DNA of 64,000 bases, from contig JAEYQM010000023.1 of the NCBI GenBank assembly GCA_023410025.1, forward strand, positions 1 through 64,000, read 5' to 3'. Under the pieces are notes generated by a model, which was not told the DNA's origin, did not search any database, and was given only the letters and a program-made list of their open reading frames with translations. A program made the translations under genes and the position numbers. Positions 38,040 to 46,543 of the stretch are shown here, piece after piece. This DNA is from Bacillota bacterium (GTDB lineage: Bacteria > Bacillota_I > Bacilli_A > ML615J-28 > CAG-698). How positions within the stretch are numbered: the first letter of the stretch is position 1; every line of letters starts with the position of its first letter.

Positions 38040-39422
38040 ATGAGATTTCGAATAGAAAAAGATGACCTAGGAGAAGGACAAGTTCCTGCAGAAGCTTATT
38101 ATGGAATTCAAACATTAAGATCAAAAGAAAACTTTCAAATTGCAAAAAGACCAATTTCAAGACAAATGATAAAGGCCTTAGCAACGGTAAAGAAAGCAGC
38201 TATAAAAGCAAATTATGATGCTGGTTTTATAACTAAAGATGTTTGTAATGCAGTTGTTATGGCATGTGATGAAATTCTAAATGGACGTTTACATGGTCAA
38301 TTTGTCACAGACTTAGTACAAGGTGGCGCTGGTACTAGTATGAATATGAATGCTAATGAAGTTATTGCTAATCGTGCCAATGAAATGTTAGGTAGTGAAA
38401 AAGGTAAATATGATAAAGTTCATCCGATTAATCATGTTAATTTTTGTCAATCAGCTAATGATGTAGTACCTACGGCTGGTAGAATTGCAACAATTAGATT
38501 AACAAAAAAATTGATTGCGGAAATGAAAAAATTATCTAATGCATATACAGAAATAGAAGAAAAGTATCGTGATGTAATTACGATTAGTAAGACACATTTA
38601 TTAGATAATGTACCGATCACATTTGGTCAAATATTCTCATCTATGGCTAGTAGCGTTGAAAGAGATATTAAAAAAATTGAAATAGCATTAAACTCATTAC
38701 TTGAAATTAATATTGGTGGAACAGTAGTTGGTACAGGAATTAGTGCTGATGAAACATATAGTAAAAAAGTTGTTAAATACATTGCTCAATTTACAGGTGA
38801 AGATTTTAAACAAGCTAAAAATATGGTTGATGCATCAAGACATATCGATGGGTTTGCATGGTTATCATCTGCTATTAAGACATTTGTTTTAAATATTAAT
38901 AAACATGCAAATGACTTAAGATTGATGGAAGCTGTTTATAAAACAATTAGATTACCAAATGTTCAACCCGGTTCAACAATGAATCCTGGTAAAGTTAATC
39001 CAGTTATTCCAGAAATGGTAAATCAAGTTTGCTTCTATATTCAAGGAAATGATTTGACAATTTGCAACGCTGTAGCTGCAGGAGAAATGGAATTAAATGT
39101 TAATTTACCAATTGTACTTGCTTGTTTATTTGAAAGTATTACATTTATTAGGAGAACAATTAGAACATATAGGGAAAAAGCACTTGAAGGATTAGTAGTT
39201 ATAAATAAAAATGCTAATTTTATAGAAAACAATTCTATTATTACAGCACTACTACCAGCTTTAGGTTATGAATTAAGTAGAGAAGTATCCAATAGAGCAA
39301 AAAATGAAAATAAAAGTGTTATTGATATTGTATTGGAAATGAAACTTTTAACTAGAGAAAGAATAAATGAATTAATTACAAAAGATAATATTACTTCTCC
39401 AGGAATTATTAAATTTGATTAA
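38040..39422 (+). CDS. aspA: Aspartate ammonia-lyase
   Basis: Fumarase/aspartase superfamily, 460 residues. The opening FRIEKDDLGEGQVPAEAYYGIQT is typical of aspartase, as are GGAGTSMNMNANEVIANRA, QSANDVVPTA, the TFGQIFSSMAS segment and the flexible loop GSTMNPGKVNPVIPE (S312 in the position of the catalytic serine). The loop reads GSTMNP where most members have GSSIMP. No ribosome-binding site is visible before the ATG. The N-terminus fits the family, so the start is probably right and translation initiation is unusual. Argininosuccinate lyase-like or fumarase roles are less likely. Confidence 0.88.
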   Translation: MRFRIEKDDLGEGQVPAEAYYGIQTLRSKENFQIAKRPISRQMIKALATVKKAAIKANYDAGFITKDVCNAVVMACDEILNGRLHGQFVTDLVQGGAGTSMNMNANEVIANRANEMLGSEKGKYDKVHPINHVNFCQSANDVVPTAGRIATIRLTKKLIAEMKKLSNAYTEIEEKYRDVITISKTHLLDNVPITFGQIFSSMASSVERDIKKIEIALNSLLEINIGGTVVGTGISADETYSKKVVKYIAQFTGEDFKQAKNMVDASRHIDGFAWLSSAIKTFVLNINKHANDLRLMEAVYKTIRLPNVQPGSTMNPGKVNPVIPEMVNQVCFYIQGNDLTICNAVAAGEMELNVNLPIVLACLFESITFIRRTIRTYREKALEGLVVINKNANFIENNSIITALLPALGYELSREVSNRAKNENKSVIDIVLEMKLLTRERINELITKDNITSPGIIKFD

Positions 39423-39432
39423 AATTAAAAAA

Positions 39433-39461
39433 ACCATGATTTATAATCATGGTATTTTTTT
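39433..39461. terminator. Bidirectional terminator between aspA and dppA
   Basis: ACCATGAT with ATCATGGT, loop TTATA, T-run on the plus side and A-tract upstream that serves the minus strand. Confidence 0.9.
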
Positions 39462-40257
39462 ATAAAGTAAATTTAAACATTCTTAGTACGTCTAAATAAT
39501 TTGTTGATGAAAAATGAATTTTATCACTACCAACAAGTTGGCATCCTGGATAAAATGAATTATTTAAAGCGGTTTTTGGTGAACGGTAATGAATTTCAAT
39601 ATCAAATTTCTCAGGAAGTTCAGTATGCATTTTAGTTAAATCTGTTGTTAATGTATTATATACAACATCATAGATTTCTTTATTAGTTATATTTGGATGT
39701 CTACTAATTGTTGCTCCAAAACGACCTTCTTTAGTTGCAACTGTAGCAATATTTGGGTTAGTTCTTTTAATAAGCTTTGTTAACATTTCATCACCACTTA
39801 AGAATATACTAGGTACACCTAAATAAGTAGCATATAAACTGTTAATATCAAATTCACTAGCAATAACTCCATTTATTTTCACATGTTGGATACGAGTATT
39901 CATTGTATGTGAAAGTGGGTTTCCTTCCGATCTAGATGGGCTATGATAACCAATATATAAGCAAGCGTCAAATGATTCATCAAGTCCTGCCATCATTGAA
40001 CAAATACTACCTTCCCACCCTCTATGTAATTTTACATAATCAGGTAAATCAGCAATTGAAATATTCATTGCAGAATCATGTGCATCCTTTACAAATATTT
40101 CAGTAGCTCCAGCTTCATGAGCAGCTATACAAGCTTGCTTCACTTCTTCAGTCATTTGTCTTTTAAATTCATTATAACGGAAATGTCCTGCTTCAGTCTC
40201 ATCCCAAGAGCAAATGTTATTTACACCTTCAATATCAGCACTAATAAAAATTTTCAT
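39460..40257 (-). CDS. dppA: D-aminopeptidase, M55 (DppA family)
   Basis: Zinc-dependent D-amino-acid aminopeptidase, 265 residues. N-terminal MKIFISADIEG holds the Asp and Glu metal ligands. VKDAHDSA and LYIGYHSPS hold the histidines, and the GMMxxxD-like SICSMMAGLDESFDA and HTMN segments match DppA. The frame runs to 40305, but AAAGGAG before ATG 40257 sets the start. In Bacillus dppA heads a dipeptide-transport operon. Here it is alone, which suggests turnover of D-Ala-containing peptides from the wall. Confidence 0.9.
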   Translation of the reverse strand: MKIFISADIEGVNNICSWDETEAGHFRYNEFKRQMTEEVKQACIAAHEAGATEIFVKDAHDSAMNISIADLPDYVKLHRGWEGSICSMMAGLDESFDACLYIGYHSPSRSEGNPLSHTMNTRIQHVKINGVIASEFDINSLYATYLGVPSIFLSGDEMLTKLIKRTNPNIATVATKEGRFGATISRHPNITNKEIYDVVYNTLTTDLTKMHTELPEKFDIEIHYRSPKTALNNSFYPGCQLVGSDKIHFSSTNYLDVLRMFKFTL

Positions 40258-40351
40258 ACGGACTCCTTTTATTTTAATTATTTTTAATACAGTATAATTA
40301 TACAATAGAATTATAAAAAATAAAATATATATTTTAAAATTAAGTTTATTA

Positions 40352-40360
40352 TGGTATAAT
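40352..40360 (+). promoter_or_regulatory. Extended -10 promoter for the YcxB-like pair
   Basis: TGG-TATAAT (TATAAT at 40355-40360), followed by AGGAGG and the ATG at 40383. No good -35. Confidence 0.6.
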
Positions 40361-40382
40361 AATAAAAAACAGGAGGCTTAAA

Positions 40383-41129
40383 ATGGAAAAAAAGATAAAA
40401 ATGACTTTAAGAATAGACTATAAAGCCATGAAATATTATAATATGTATAATTTAATCTACCGTAGACGTTTTAATTTATTTTATATAGGATTAGCAGTGT
40501 TATGTTTTGCTGGGGCAGTATTAAACTTTATTGGATATATTCCAGGTATAAATAAAGAACCAAGCCCATTATATGGGGTATTATTTTTAATTTTTGTTGG
40601 ATATTTTGTTTACCAAATTGCTAATCTAGAAAAGATTATTGATCGTAACATTAGTCAATATTTTTATAATCGTAACCCAATTGAACAAATTATGGAAATT
40701 AGTGAAGAAAATATTACTATTACATCAAAATCAGATCCTACAAAAGTTGTAGTTTATGAATGGATTCATGTAACAAATATTCATGAAATTAATCAATACT
40801 ATTATTTATTTTTAGGAAAACAACCTTTAATTATTAGTAAAGATCCTGCAGATATAATTGAAGGAACTGAAGAAGTTTTAAAAGAAATTATAGATGAAAA
40901 AATAAAACTTAAACCATACAAGAAAGTTGAAAAAGAAGTTGTAAAGACTCCAATCACTTATGTTCATCAAATTTTTGAAGAAGAAGTTAAACAAGCTGAA
41001 CCTGCTGAAGTTGTTGAAGATGCGAAAGAAGTGGAATATACAGAAGTAGAAAATACATCTGAAGTAGAAAATGATGAAGATGTAATTGAAATTCCTGTAG
41101 AAGTAGAAAACAAAGATATTGAAGAATAA
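40383..41129 (+). CDS. YcxB-like membrane protein with acidic tail
   Basis: 248 residues. Two membrane helices (about 32-52 and 60-80), a YcxB-like domain with YEWIHVTNIHEINQYYYLFLG, then a C-terminal tail from about residue 185 that is almost entirely Glu, Val, Asp and Asn. The tail is unlike the other two YcxB-like proteins here. AGGAGG precedes the ATG. The stop shares a base with the start of the next gene (TAATG). Function unknown; the acidic tail may bind cations or a partner protein. Confidence 0.68.
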   Translation: MEKKIKMTLRIDYKAMKYYNMYNLIYRRRFNLFYIGLAVLCFAGAVLNFIGYIPGINKEPSPLYGVLFLIFVGYFVYQIANLEKIIDRNISQYFYNRNPIEQIMEISEENITITSKSDPTKVVVYEWIHVTNIHEINQYYYLFLGKQPLIISKDPADIIEGTEEVLKEIIDEKIKLKPYKKVEKEVVKTPITYVHQIFEEEVKQAEPAEVVEDAKEVEYTEVENTSEVENDEDVIEIPVEVENKDIEE

Positions 41130-41632
41130 TGATTAGAACAGAATTTTCATATTCTAAGGAAGAAATTAGAGATTTTTATAAATTTCATATTACAACAAAA
41201 GGTAATGCTAGATTAATATATAATTTAATGGCTTTACTGTTTGCAGTTTTAGGAATTGGAGTATTATTAATTTTTAAGGATCGACTATTCTCATTATTAT
41301 TGCTTGCAACTTCAGTTGTAGTTTTAATTATATATCCTGTACAATTAAATAAGACTATAAATAAAATTGTTTATTCAACATACTCTAGAGATAAACAACA
41401 AATTGATTTTTATGAAGAATATATTGAAACAAAGATTGAATCTGAATCTAAAAAATATACTTGGGATCAGATAACTGAAGTAAATGAAACATCTAAATAT
41501 TTTTATTTCTATCTTGGTAAAAATAATGCCCTAATAGTAAATAAAAATAATTTAAATGAATTAAGTAAAAATGAATTAGTAAAACTAATTAAATGCAAAA
41601 AAGGAAATATAATTTTATATTTAAAAAAGTAG
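41129..41632 (+). CDS. YcxB-like membrane protein
   Basis: 167 residues, two membrane helices (about 29-47 and 52-72) and a domain with YTWDQITEVNETSKYFYFYLG, the clearest YcxB-like C-terminal pattern of the three. The opening (YSKEEIRDFYKFH) closely resembles that of the protein at 22039 (YSRQQHKEFYKFH), so they are paralogues. Coupled by TAATG to the upstream paralogue. A terminator follows directly. Confidence 0.72.
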   Translation: MIRTEFSYSKEEIRDFYKFHITTKGNARLIYNLMALLFAVLGIGVLLIFKDRLFSLLLLATSVVVLIIYPVQLNKTINKIVYSTYSRDKQQIDFYEEYIETKIESESKKYTWDQITEVNETSKYFYFYLGKNNALIVNKNNLNELSKNELVKLIKCKKGNIILYLKK

Positions 41633-41664
41633 AACTAAGTCATTATATGATTTAGTTTTTTTAT
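41633..41664 (+). terminator. Terminator after the YcxB-like pair
   Basis: AACTAAGTCAT with ATGATTTAGTT (one G-T pair), loop TAT, then five more Ts. Confidence 0.85.
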
Positions 41665-41719
41665 CTAAATTATTTTACTTTTTTATTTATATAATATATA
41701 ATTAACTTGAGGTACTTAT

Positions 41720-42499
41720 ATGAGTGATATTAGAATTTTAAACATAAACAAAGAAAAACTTTTAAAAAGTCAAAAATTAACAACTAAAGAAGTAAGAGAA
41801 TATATTGAAAAAAATGCAAATGAATTATTAGGTTTAACTTTACTTGCCTCTAATTATTTATTAAAACAAGGTACTAATGATATTATTGAAACCTTTGCAA
41901 TTGATGAAACTTATAGATTAGTTATTATTGAATATAGATCGGGAAAGTTTGGGAAAATAATAAATAAAGGTTTAGTATATATTGACTATATAAAAGAAAA
42001 TTTAAGTCAAATAAAAATGCTAATCAGTGATAAACTTGGATCAGATAAGGTTAGTAATATTAACTATAATCCACGTTTAATTGTAATTGGTGATGACTTT
42101 AATAGATATGATGAACATTCAATTAAATCACTACCTGTACAAGTTGATTTAATTAAATATCAAATGTATGATAATCAATATTTTGTTTTAGAAAAAAATT
42201 ATTGTAGTAAAGTAATTGATCATGATGATTTTACATATAAACTTAAAAATCGAGATCAATTAGCATTATATAAATTGATTAATGATTTTATGTTATCTTT
42301 AGGTGATGAAGTAACAGAATATGGTTATAAAAATGTATTGTGTTACCGTAAGATAAATTATTTTGCCTATGTTATTTTTAATGAAGAAATTGAAATCCAA
42401 TTAAATATTAAAAATAAACCTAAATTAATTACAATTAAAAATGAGAAAGACTTTCAAAAAGCAAGTGAATATATAGAAAAGGCATATGATGAAAGATAA
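41720..42499 (+). CDS. PD-(D/E)XK nuclease-like protein with DUF5655-type C-terminus
   Basis: 259 residues, cytoplasmic. Residues about 30-95 follow the NucS/DUF91-like nuclease pattern: an LGLTLLAS helix, DIIETFAIDETYRLVIIEYR, then GLVYIDYIKENL. The putative core is D62 with E71-Y-R73, so the usual ExK lysine is arginine. The C-terminal 90 residues (LALYKLINDFMLSLGDEV, YFAYVIFNEEIEIQLNIK) resemble DUF5655. The domain match is by eye. A DNA-repair or nucleic-acid role is plausible, but activity is doubtful given the Arg. It overlaps the pseudouridine synthase gene. Confidence 0.6.
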   Translation: MSDIRILNINKEKLLKSQKLTTKEVREYIEKNANELLGLTLLASNYLLKQGTNDIIETFAIDETYRLVIIEYRSGKFGKIINKGLVYIDYIKENLSQIKMLISDKLGSDKVSNINYNPRLIVIGDDFNRYDEHSIKSLPVQVDLIKYQMYDNQYFVLEKNYCSKVIDHDDFTYKLKNRDQLALYKLINDFMLSLGDEVTEYGYKNVLCYRKINYFAYVIFNEEIEIQLNIKNKPKLITIKNEKDFQKASEYIEKAYDER

Positions 42500-43157
42500 A
42501 GAATATTATGTAAATAATTTAAATGTTTTATATGAAGATAACCATTTGATTGTTGTGGAAAAGTATAAAGATGTATTAAGTCAAAAAGATATTACAAATG
42601 ATATTGATATGAATGAAATTGTTAAAGAATATATCAAAATAAAATATCAAAAACCAGGTGCAGTGTACCTGGGTTTAATACATAGGCTTGACCGTAGGGT
42701 TGGTGGAGTGATGGTGTTTGCAAAAACATCAAAAGCTGCTTCAAGATTAAGTGAAGATATTCGAAAAAATAATATGAAAAAATATTATTATGCTGTAGTT
42801 AAAGGAACACTTACTAAGGGTGGAACAATCGATATTAAATTACTAAAAGATGAAAAAGAAAATATTGCTATTGTCCACAAAGATGGTAAGAGCTCTATTT
42901 TAAACTATCAAGTAGTAAGGAATAATGGGAAAAATACTTTAGTTCTTATTGAACTTATTACAGGAAGATATAATCAAATCAGAGCAAGTTTTGCCCATAT
43001 TGGTTATCCTTTAATTAATGACTATAAATATGATACAACACAAAAACCTAATAATTTAGATATCGCTTTATGGTGTTATAAAATCATTATAACTCATCCT
43101 GTAACTAAAGAAGTAATGGAGTTTTCTCTAGAACCTAAGGGAGAAATATGGCAATAA
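42489..43157 (+). CDS. RluA-family pseudouridine synthase
   Basis: About 222 residues. Catalytic motif HRLDRRVGGVMVFAKTSKAASRL with the Asp in HRLDR. Later YYAVVKG and the LVLIELITGRYNQIRASFAHIG block are typical of RluA enzymes. No S4 domain, so it resembles the short RluA-type enzymes of Firmicutes. Two adjacent ATGs (42486 and 42489) exist; 42489 has better spacing to AAAAGG. rRNA or tRNA target is not predictable. Confidence 0.9.
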   Translation: MKDKEYYVNNLNVLYEDNHLIVVEKYKDVLSQKDITNDIDMNEIVKEYIKIKYQKPGAVYLGLIHRLDRRVGGVMVFAKTSKAASRLSEDIRKNNMKKYYYAVVKGTLTKGGTIDIKLLKDEKENIAIVHKDGKSSILNYQVVRNNGKNTLVLIELITGRYNQIRASFAHIGYPLINDYKYDTTQKPNNLDIALWCYKIIITHPVTKEVMEFSLEPKGEIWQ

Positions 43158-43182
43158 AAAAAAGTAACCTTAAGTTACTTTA
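43156..43182 (-). terminator. Terminator of rpmE (minus), weak on plus
   Basis: AAAGTAAC with GTTACTTT, loop CTTAA. On the minus strand eight Ts follow, making a strong terminator overlapping the rpmE stop. On the plus strand the tail is TATTTG only. Confidence 0.88.
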
Positions 43183-43389
43183 TTTGCTGCTTTTTTCTAA
43201 ACGACGATTAAACTTTTCAACACGACCAGCAGCTTGAACAAATTTTTGTTGTCCTGTGTAGAATGGATGACATTTAGAGCATGTATCAACACGAACTTCT
43301 TTTAATACTGATCCGCTTTGAAATGTATTCCCGCATGAAGTACATGTAACTGTAACTGCATTGTATTTTGGGTGAATATTTTTCTTCAT
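43180..43389 (-). CDS. rpmE: Ribosomal protein bL31
   Basis: 69 residues, the zinc-binding (C+) form with CTSC and CSKC pairs, ending with the usual [19 protein letters not shown] block. A strong GGAAGGAG site precedes the ATG. The leader (about 50 nt) contains a small ATGATT/AATCAT hairpin just before the ribosome-binding site, which could take part in autoregulation as known for some L31 leaders. That is only a suggestion. Confidence 0.97.
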   Translation of the reverse strand: MKKNIHPKYNAVTVTCTSCGNTFQSGSVLKEVRVDTCSKCHPFYTGQQKFVQAAGRVEKFNRRLEKSSK

Positions 43390-43445
43390 TTTTTATCTCC
43401 TTCCGCCATGATTAAAAAATCATAGTAAGTTATATTTACCTTGAT

Positions 43446-43474
43446 ATTATACCATCTATGAATATATAAGTCAA
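43446..43474 (-). promoter_or_regulatory. Strong promoter for rpmE
   Basis: Minus strand: -35 TTGACT (43469-43474), 17-bp spacer, extended -10 TGG-TATAAT (TATAAT at 43446-43451). Near-consensus, fitting a ribosomal protein gene. Confidence 0.92.
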
Positions 43475-43595
43475 TTTAATTTAATAAATATTTGGGGTGA
43501 AATATTTACTGAATTAAATGGATTTAAATTGCCGATATAAGCATTATTTTCAATGTTTTGAATAAACTTATAATGGTAAAAAATAGAGGTGAATC

Positions 43596-44465
43596 TTGAA
43601 TAAAAAGGTAATTAGGGTTCTTTTTATTATATTCTTTGCAAATTTATTGGTTGTATTTATAAAAATAATAATAGGTATTATTTTAAATTCAAACAGTATA
43701 CTTGCTGATGGACTACACTCAATATCTGATTGTTCAGCAAACATAATTGCAATAATTGGACTTAAACTTTCAACACGTCCACCTGACAAAAACTATCGTT
43801 ATGGATATTATAAGTTTGAAACGATAGCTAGTATGTTTATTGGTTTTATACTTTTCTTTATAACGGTTGTAATAATTACAAATGCCATTACTTGGTTTAT
43901 TAATCCTAGAGTTGTAAAAACTTCAGATACAGGTTTATTATTACTACTTTTTGGTTTAATAGTTAACTTATTTGTATATAGTATTGAAAACAAAAAAAGT
44001 AAAAAATATAATTCCCAATTATTACGAATTGATGCTCTTCATACGCTTAGTGATTGTTTAATATCTATTGGTGTAATTTTAAGTGCAATACTAATAAGAG
44101 TTGGTGTTAATCAAATAGTTGACCCGATTGTATCATTAATAATAGCGGTATTAATATTAAAATCTTCAATTGATATTTTAAAAGAAACACTAAGTATATT
44201 AATAGATATTAATGTTGTTAATGAAGAAGAATTAAAAAATTTAGTATATCAAACAAGTAATAAAATAATCAATATTCATAATATTAGAAGTAGAGGAAAT
44301 GAATATTATAAATATATCGATATGCATATAATTGTAAATCCATTTATGAGTGTAAAAGAAGCCCATGAACTAGATCATACGATAAATGATGAAATAAGTA
44401 AATATTATTGTTGTCATACAGATACAATTTGTCATATCGAACCTGATGAAAGAAATACTTATTAG
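43596..44465 (+). CDS. Cation diffusion facilitator metal exporter
   Basis: 289 residues with about six membrane helices and a cytoplasmic C-terminal domain. Metal sites: ADGLHSISDCSAN (helix two) and DALHTLSDCLIS (helix five), each with the H/D-x-x-x-D pattern, plus KEAHELDHTINDEI in the C-terminal domain. It starts with TTG: AGAGGTGA lies five bases upstream and no closer ATG fits. Zn, Fe or Mn export is likely. The divergence from rpmE and the downstream iron importer do not settle the metal. Confidence 0.9.
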   Translation: MNKKVIRVLFIIFFANLLVVFIKIIIGIILNSNSILADGLHSISDCSANIIAIIGLKLSTRPPDKNYRYGYYKFETIASMFIGFILFFITVVIITNAITWFINPRVVKTSDTGLLLLLFGLIVNLFVYSIENKKSKKYNSQLLRIDALHTLSDCLISIGVILSAILIRVGVNQIVDPIVSLIIAVLILKSSIDILKETLSILIDINVVNEEELKNLVYQTSNKIINIHNIRSRGNEYYKYIDMHIIVNPFMSVKEAHELDHTINDEISKYYCCHTDTICHIEPDERNTY

Positions 44466-44469
44466 ACAG

Positions 44470-44500
44470 AAAAAATCACTATTAAATAGTGATTTTTTTA
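44470..44500 (+). terminator. Terminator after the CDF gene
   Basis: AAAAAATCACTA with TAGTGATTTTTT, loop TTAAA, a 12-bp stem with T-run. Confidence 0.92.
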
Positions 44501-44542
44501 TTATATAAGTCTAAAAGTATAAAAAAATTATTATAATATGAT

Positions 44543-44570
44543 TTGACAAATTAATAAATAATAGTATAAT
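44543..44570 (+). promoter_or_regulatory. Consensus sigma-A promoter of the siderophore operon
   Basis: -35 TTGACA (44543-44548) and -10 TATAAT (44565-44570) both match consensus exactly, with a 16-bp spacer. It is the strongest-looking promoter in the window, as expected for a tightly repressed operon. Confidence 0.93.
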
Positions 44571-44571
44571 A

Positions 44572-44593
44572 ACAGTTAGCATATGCTAACTGT
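44572..44593 (+). promoter_or_regulatory. Perfect 22-bp palindrome, likely operator
   Basis: ACAGTTAGCAT is followed at once by its exact inverted repeat ATGCTAACTGT. It covers the expected transcription start and ends at the ribosome-binding site, an ideal place for a repressor. The TTAGC half-sites recall DtxR/IdeR-MntR-type boxes (TTAGG half-sites) more than the Fur box (GATAATGAT), but this is inference. An iron-responsive repressor is expected from the operon it controls. Confidence 0.8.
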
Positions 44594-44603
44594 GAGGAAA
44601 AAT

Positions 44604-45578
44604 ATGAAGTTAAATAAGGTTTTTAAATTGAATATTATTCTTATAATTGTCCTTTTTATCCTTATGTTTATATCCATAAATATTGGAGTTGAAAAGTTCA
44701 ATATAGGAAACTTATTAAATGGCATTGAACATGATGTAAATATTTTTTTGAAAAGTAGATTTCCAAGAGTACTTAGTGTAATAATCGTTGGGGTTAGCAT
44801 GAGTATATGTGGTTTAATTATGCAGACCATTTCTGTAAATAAATTTGTTTCACCATCTACTGCAGGTACGATGGATTGGGCAAAGTTGGGTATATTAATT
44901 GCTGTATTTTTCTTTGGTAATTCAAGTGTTATTGCCAAGATGACAATTGGAGTTATAGTAGCCTTAGCAGGAACAATGTTATTTATGATAATCCTTCGTA
45001 AAGTTAAATTTAAAAATACTGTTATTGTACCCTTATTAGGGATAATGCTTGGAAATGTTGTTTCCGCAATCACTTCCTTTATTGGCCTTAAGTTTGATCT
45101 TAATCAATATCTAACAACTTGGTTGAATGGTAGTTTTACCCTAGTTACTAAAGGTAATTATGAATTATTATATATTGGTATTCCCTTTATGTTAATTGCT
45201 GTTCTTTATGCAGGTAAATTTACAATAGCGGCAATGGGTGAGGATTTCTCAACAAATCTTGGTTTAAATCATAAAAAAATTGTTATGCTAGGTTTGATTA
45301 TTGTATCAACTATTACATCACTAGTTGTTGTAACAATAGGAACTATACCATTTATTGGTTTGATTGTACCAAATATTGTATCAATGTACGTTGGGGATAA
45401 TTTAAAAAAATCATTACTAACTACTGCATTATTTGGTTCAGTACTAGTCCTTATATGTGACATAATTGGTCGTGTACTGATATTTCCATATGAAGTTTCA
45501 ATTTCAGTTATTATGAGTGTTATCGGAAGTATACTTTTCCTAATAATTATATTTAAAAGGAAGATGGGTACAAACTAA
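44604..45578 (+). CDS. yclN: Siderophore ABC transporter permease (YclN-like)
   Basis: FecCD-family permease, 324 residues, about nine helices. The block MSICGLIMQTISVNKFVSPSTAGT is the hallmark, and GTIPFIGLIVPNIVSMYVGDN is the coupling-helix region. The frame extends to 44583, but GTGAGGAAA before ATG 44604 sets the start. Gene order permease-permease-ATPase-binding protein equals Bacillus yclNOPQ, a petrobactin importer. Substrate by analogy is a catecholate or mixed siderophore; no siderophore biosynthesis genes are in the window. Confidence 0.92.
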   Translation: MKLNKVFKLNIILIIVLFILMFISINIGVEKFNIGNLLNGIEHDVNIFLKSRFPRVLSVIIVGVSMSICGLIMQTISVNKFVSPSTAGTMDWAKLGILIAVFFFGNSSVIAKMTIGVIVALAGTMLFMIILRKVKFKNTVIVPLLGIMLGNVVSAITSFIGLKFDLNQYLTTWLNGSFTLVTKGNYELLYIGIPFMLIAVLYAGKFTIAAMGEDFSTNLGLNHKKIVMLGLIIVSTITSLVVVTIGTIPFIGLIVPNIVSMYVGDNLKKSLLTTALFGSVLVLICDIIGRVLIFPYEVSISVIMSVIGSILFLIIIFKRKMGTN

Positions 45579-46543
45579 TGAAAAAATATCTTCAAACTAA
45601 CTCTGGACGCATTGTTATTGCATTAATAATTATATTAGTTTTAACCCTAATTACGGTATCAATGGGGTTAACTTGGAAGAGTCTTGCTTTTAAATTGCCA
45701 AGAAGACTGAATAAGATTCTTGCCTATTTAATAGTTAGTTTTTCAATTTCGTATTCAGCAATCTCTTTTCAAACACTTACAAATAATAAATTACTAACTC
45801 CTAGTGTTATGGGACTTGATTCTTTATACATGTTTATTCAGACAATTATTGTATTTATATTTGGGAGTGGAAAAATTGAAATGCTTTCTGGACCATTTAA
45901 TTATTTCTTATCATTAATTGTAATGGTTGGTTTTTCAATGATTCTCTTTGCAATCCTATTTAAACGAGAACAAAATAGTATTTATTTTCTTTTGCTTGTT
46001 GGAATGGTCTTTGGGTCATTATTTGGAGGATTATCATCATTTATGCAAGTAATTCTAGATCCAAATGAATTTCTACTAGTTCAAGGTAAAATGTTTGCTA
46101 GTTTTGATAATATAAATACAAATTTATTACTTATCAGTCTTGTTATTACCGTGGCTATATTTATCTTAAATTTAAATGACTATCGTAAACTTGATGTTTT
46201 AAGTTTAGGAAAGAATCAGGCTATTAGTTTGGGACTAGATTACAATAAATTAGTTCTCAAAAACTTAATTTCTATATCGATATTAACAGCAGTATCAACT
46301 GCATTAGTTGGACCAATAACTTTCTTGGGATTAATTATTGCATCATTGTCAACGCATATATTTAATTCACATAAGCATTCGGTAAGAATTTTTGGGGGAA
46401 CCCTAATTTGTAATATAGCATTACTTGCTTCAGTACTAATAGTTGAGAATGTATTTAAAATGGGGACAACGGTTAGTGTTGTTATTAACTTTGTTGGTGG
46501 AATATATTTTATTTATTTAATTTTAAAGGGGGCAAAAAAATGA
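45578..46543 (+). CDS. yclO: Siderophore ABC transporter permease (YclO-like)
   Basis: Second FecCD-family permease, 321 residues. AISFQTLTNNKLLTPSVMGLDSLY and VGPITFLGLIIASLSTHIFNSHKH are family blocks, together with LGKNQAISLGLDYNK. Its ATG shares a base with the yclN stop (TAATG), so the two subunits are co-translated and likely form the heterodimeric channel. Confidence 0.92.
   Translation: MKKYLQTNSGRIVIALIIILVLTLITVSMGLTWKSLAFKLPRRLNKILAYLIVSFSISYSAISFQTLTNNKLLTPSVMGLDSLYMFIQTIIVFIFGSGKIEMLSGPFNYFLSLIVMVGFSMILFAILFKREQNSIYFLLLVGMVFGSLFGGLSSFMQVILDPNEFLLVQGKMFASFDNINTNLLLISLVITVAIFILNLNDYRKLDVLSLGKNQAISLGLDYNKLVLKNLISISILTAVSTALVGPITFLGLIIASLSTHIFNSHKHSVRIFGGTLICNIALLASVLIVENVFKMGTTVSVVINFVGGIYFIYLILKGAKK

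Noticed and set aside
44576..45073. Minus-strand 165-residue open frame
   Set aside because: Opposite yclN, whose sequence matches a known permease; no promoter or ribosome-binding site for the reverse frame.
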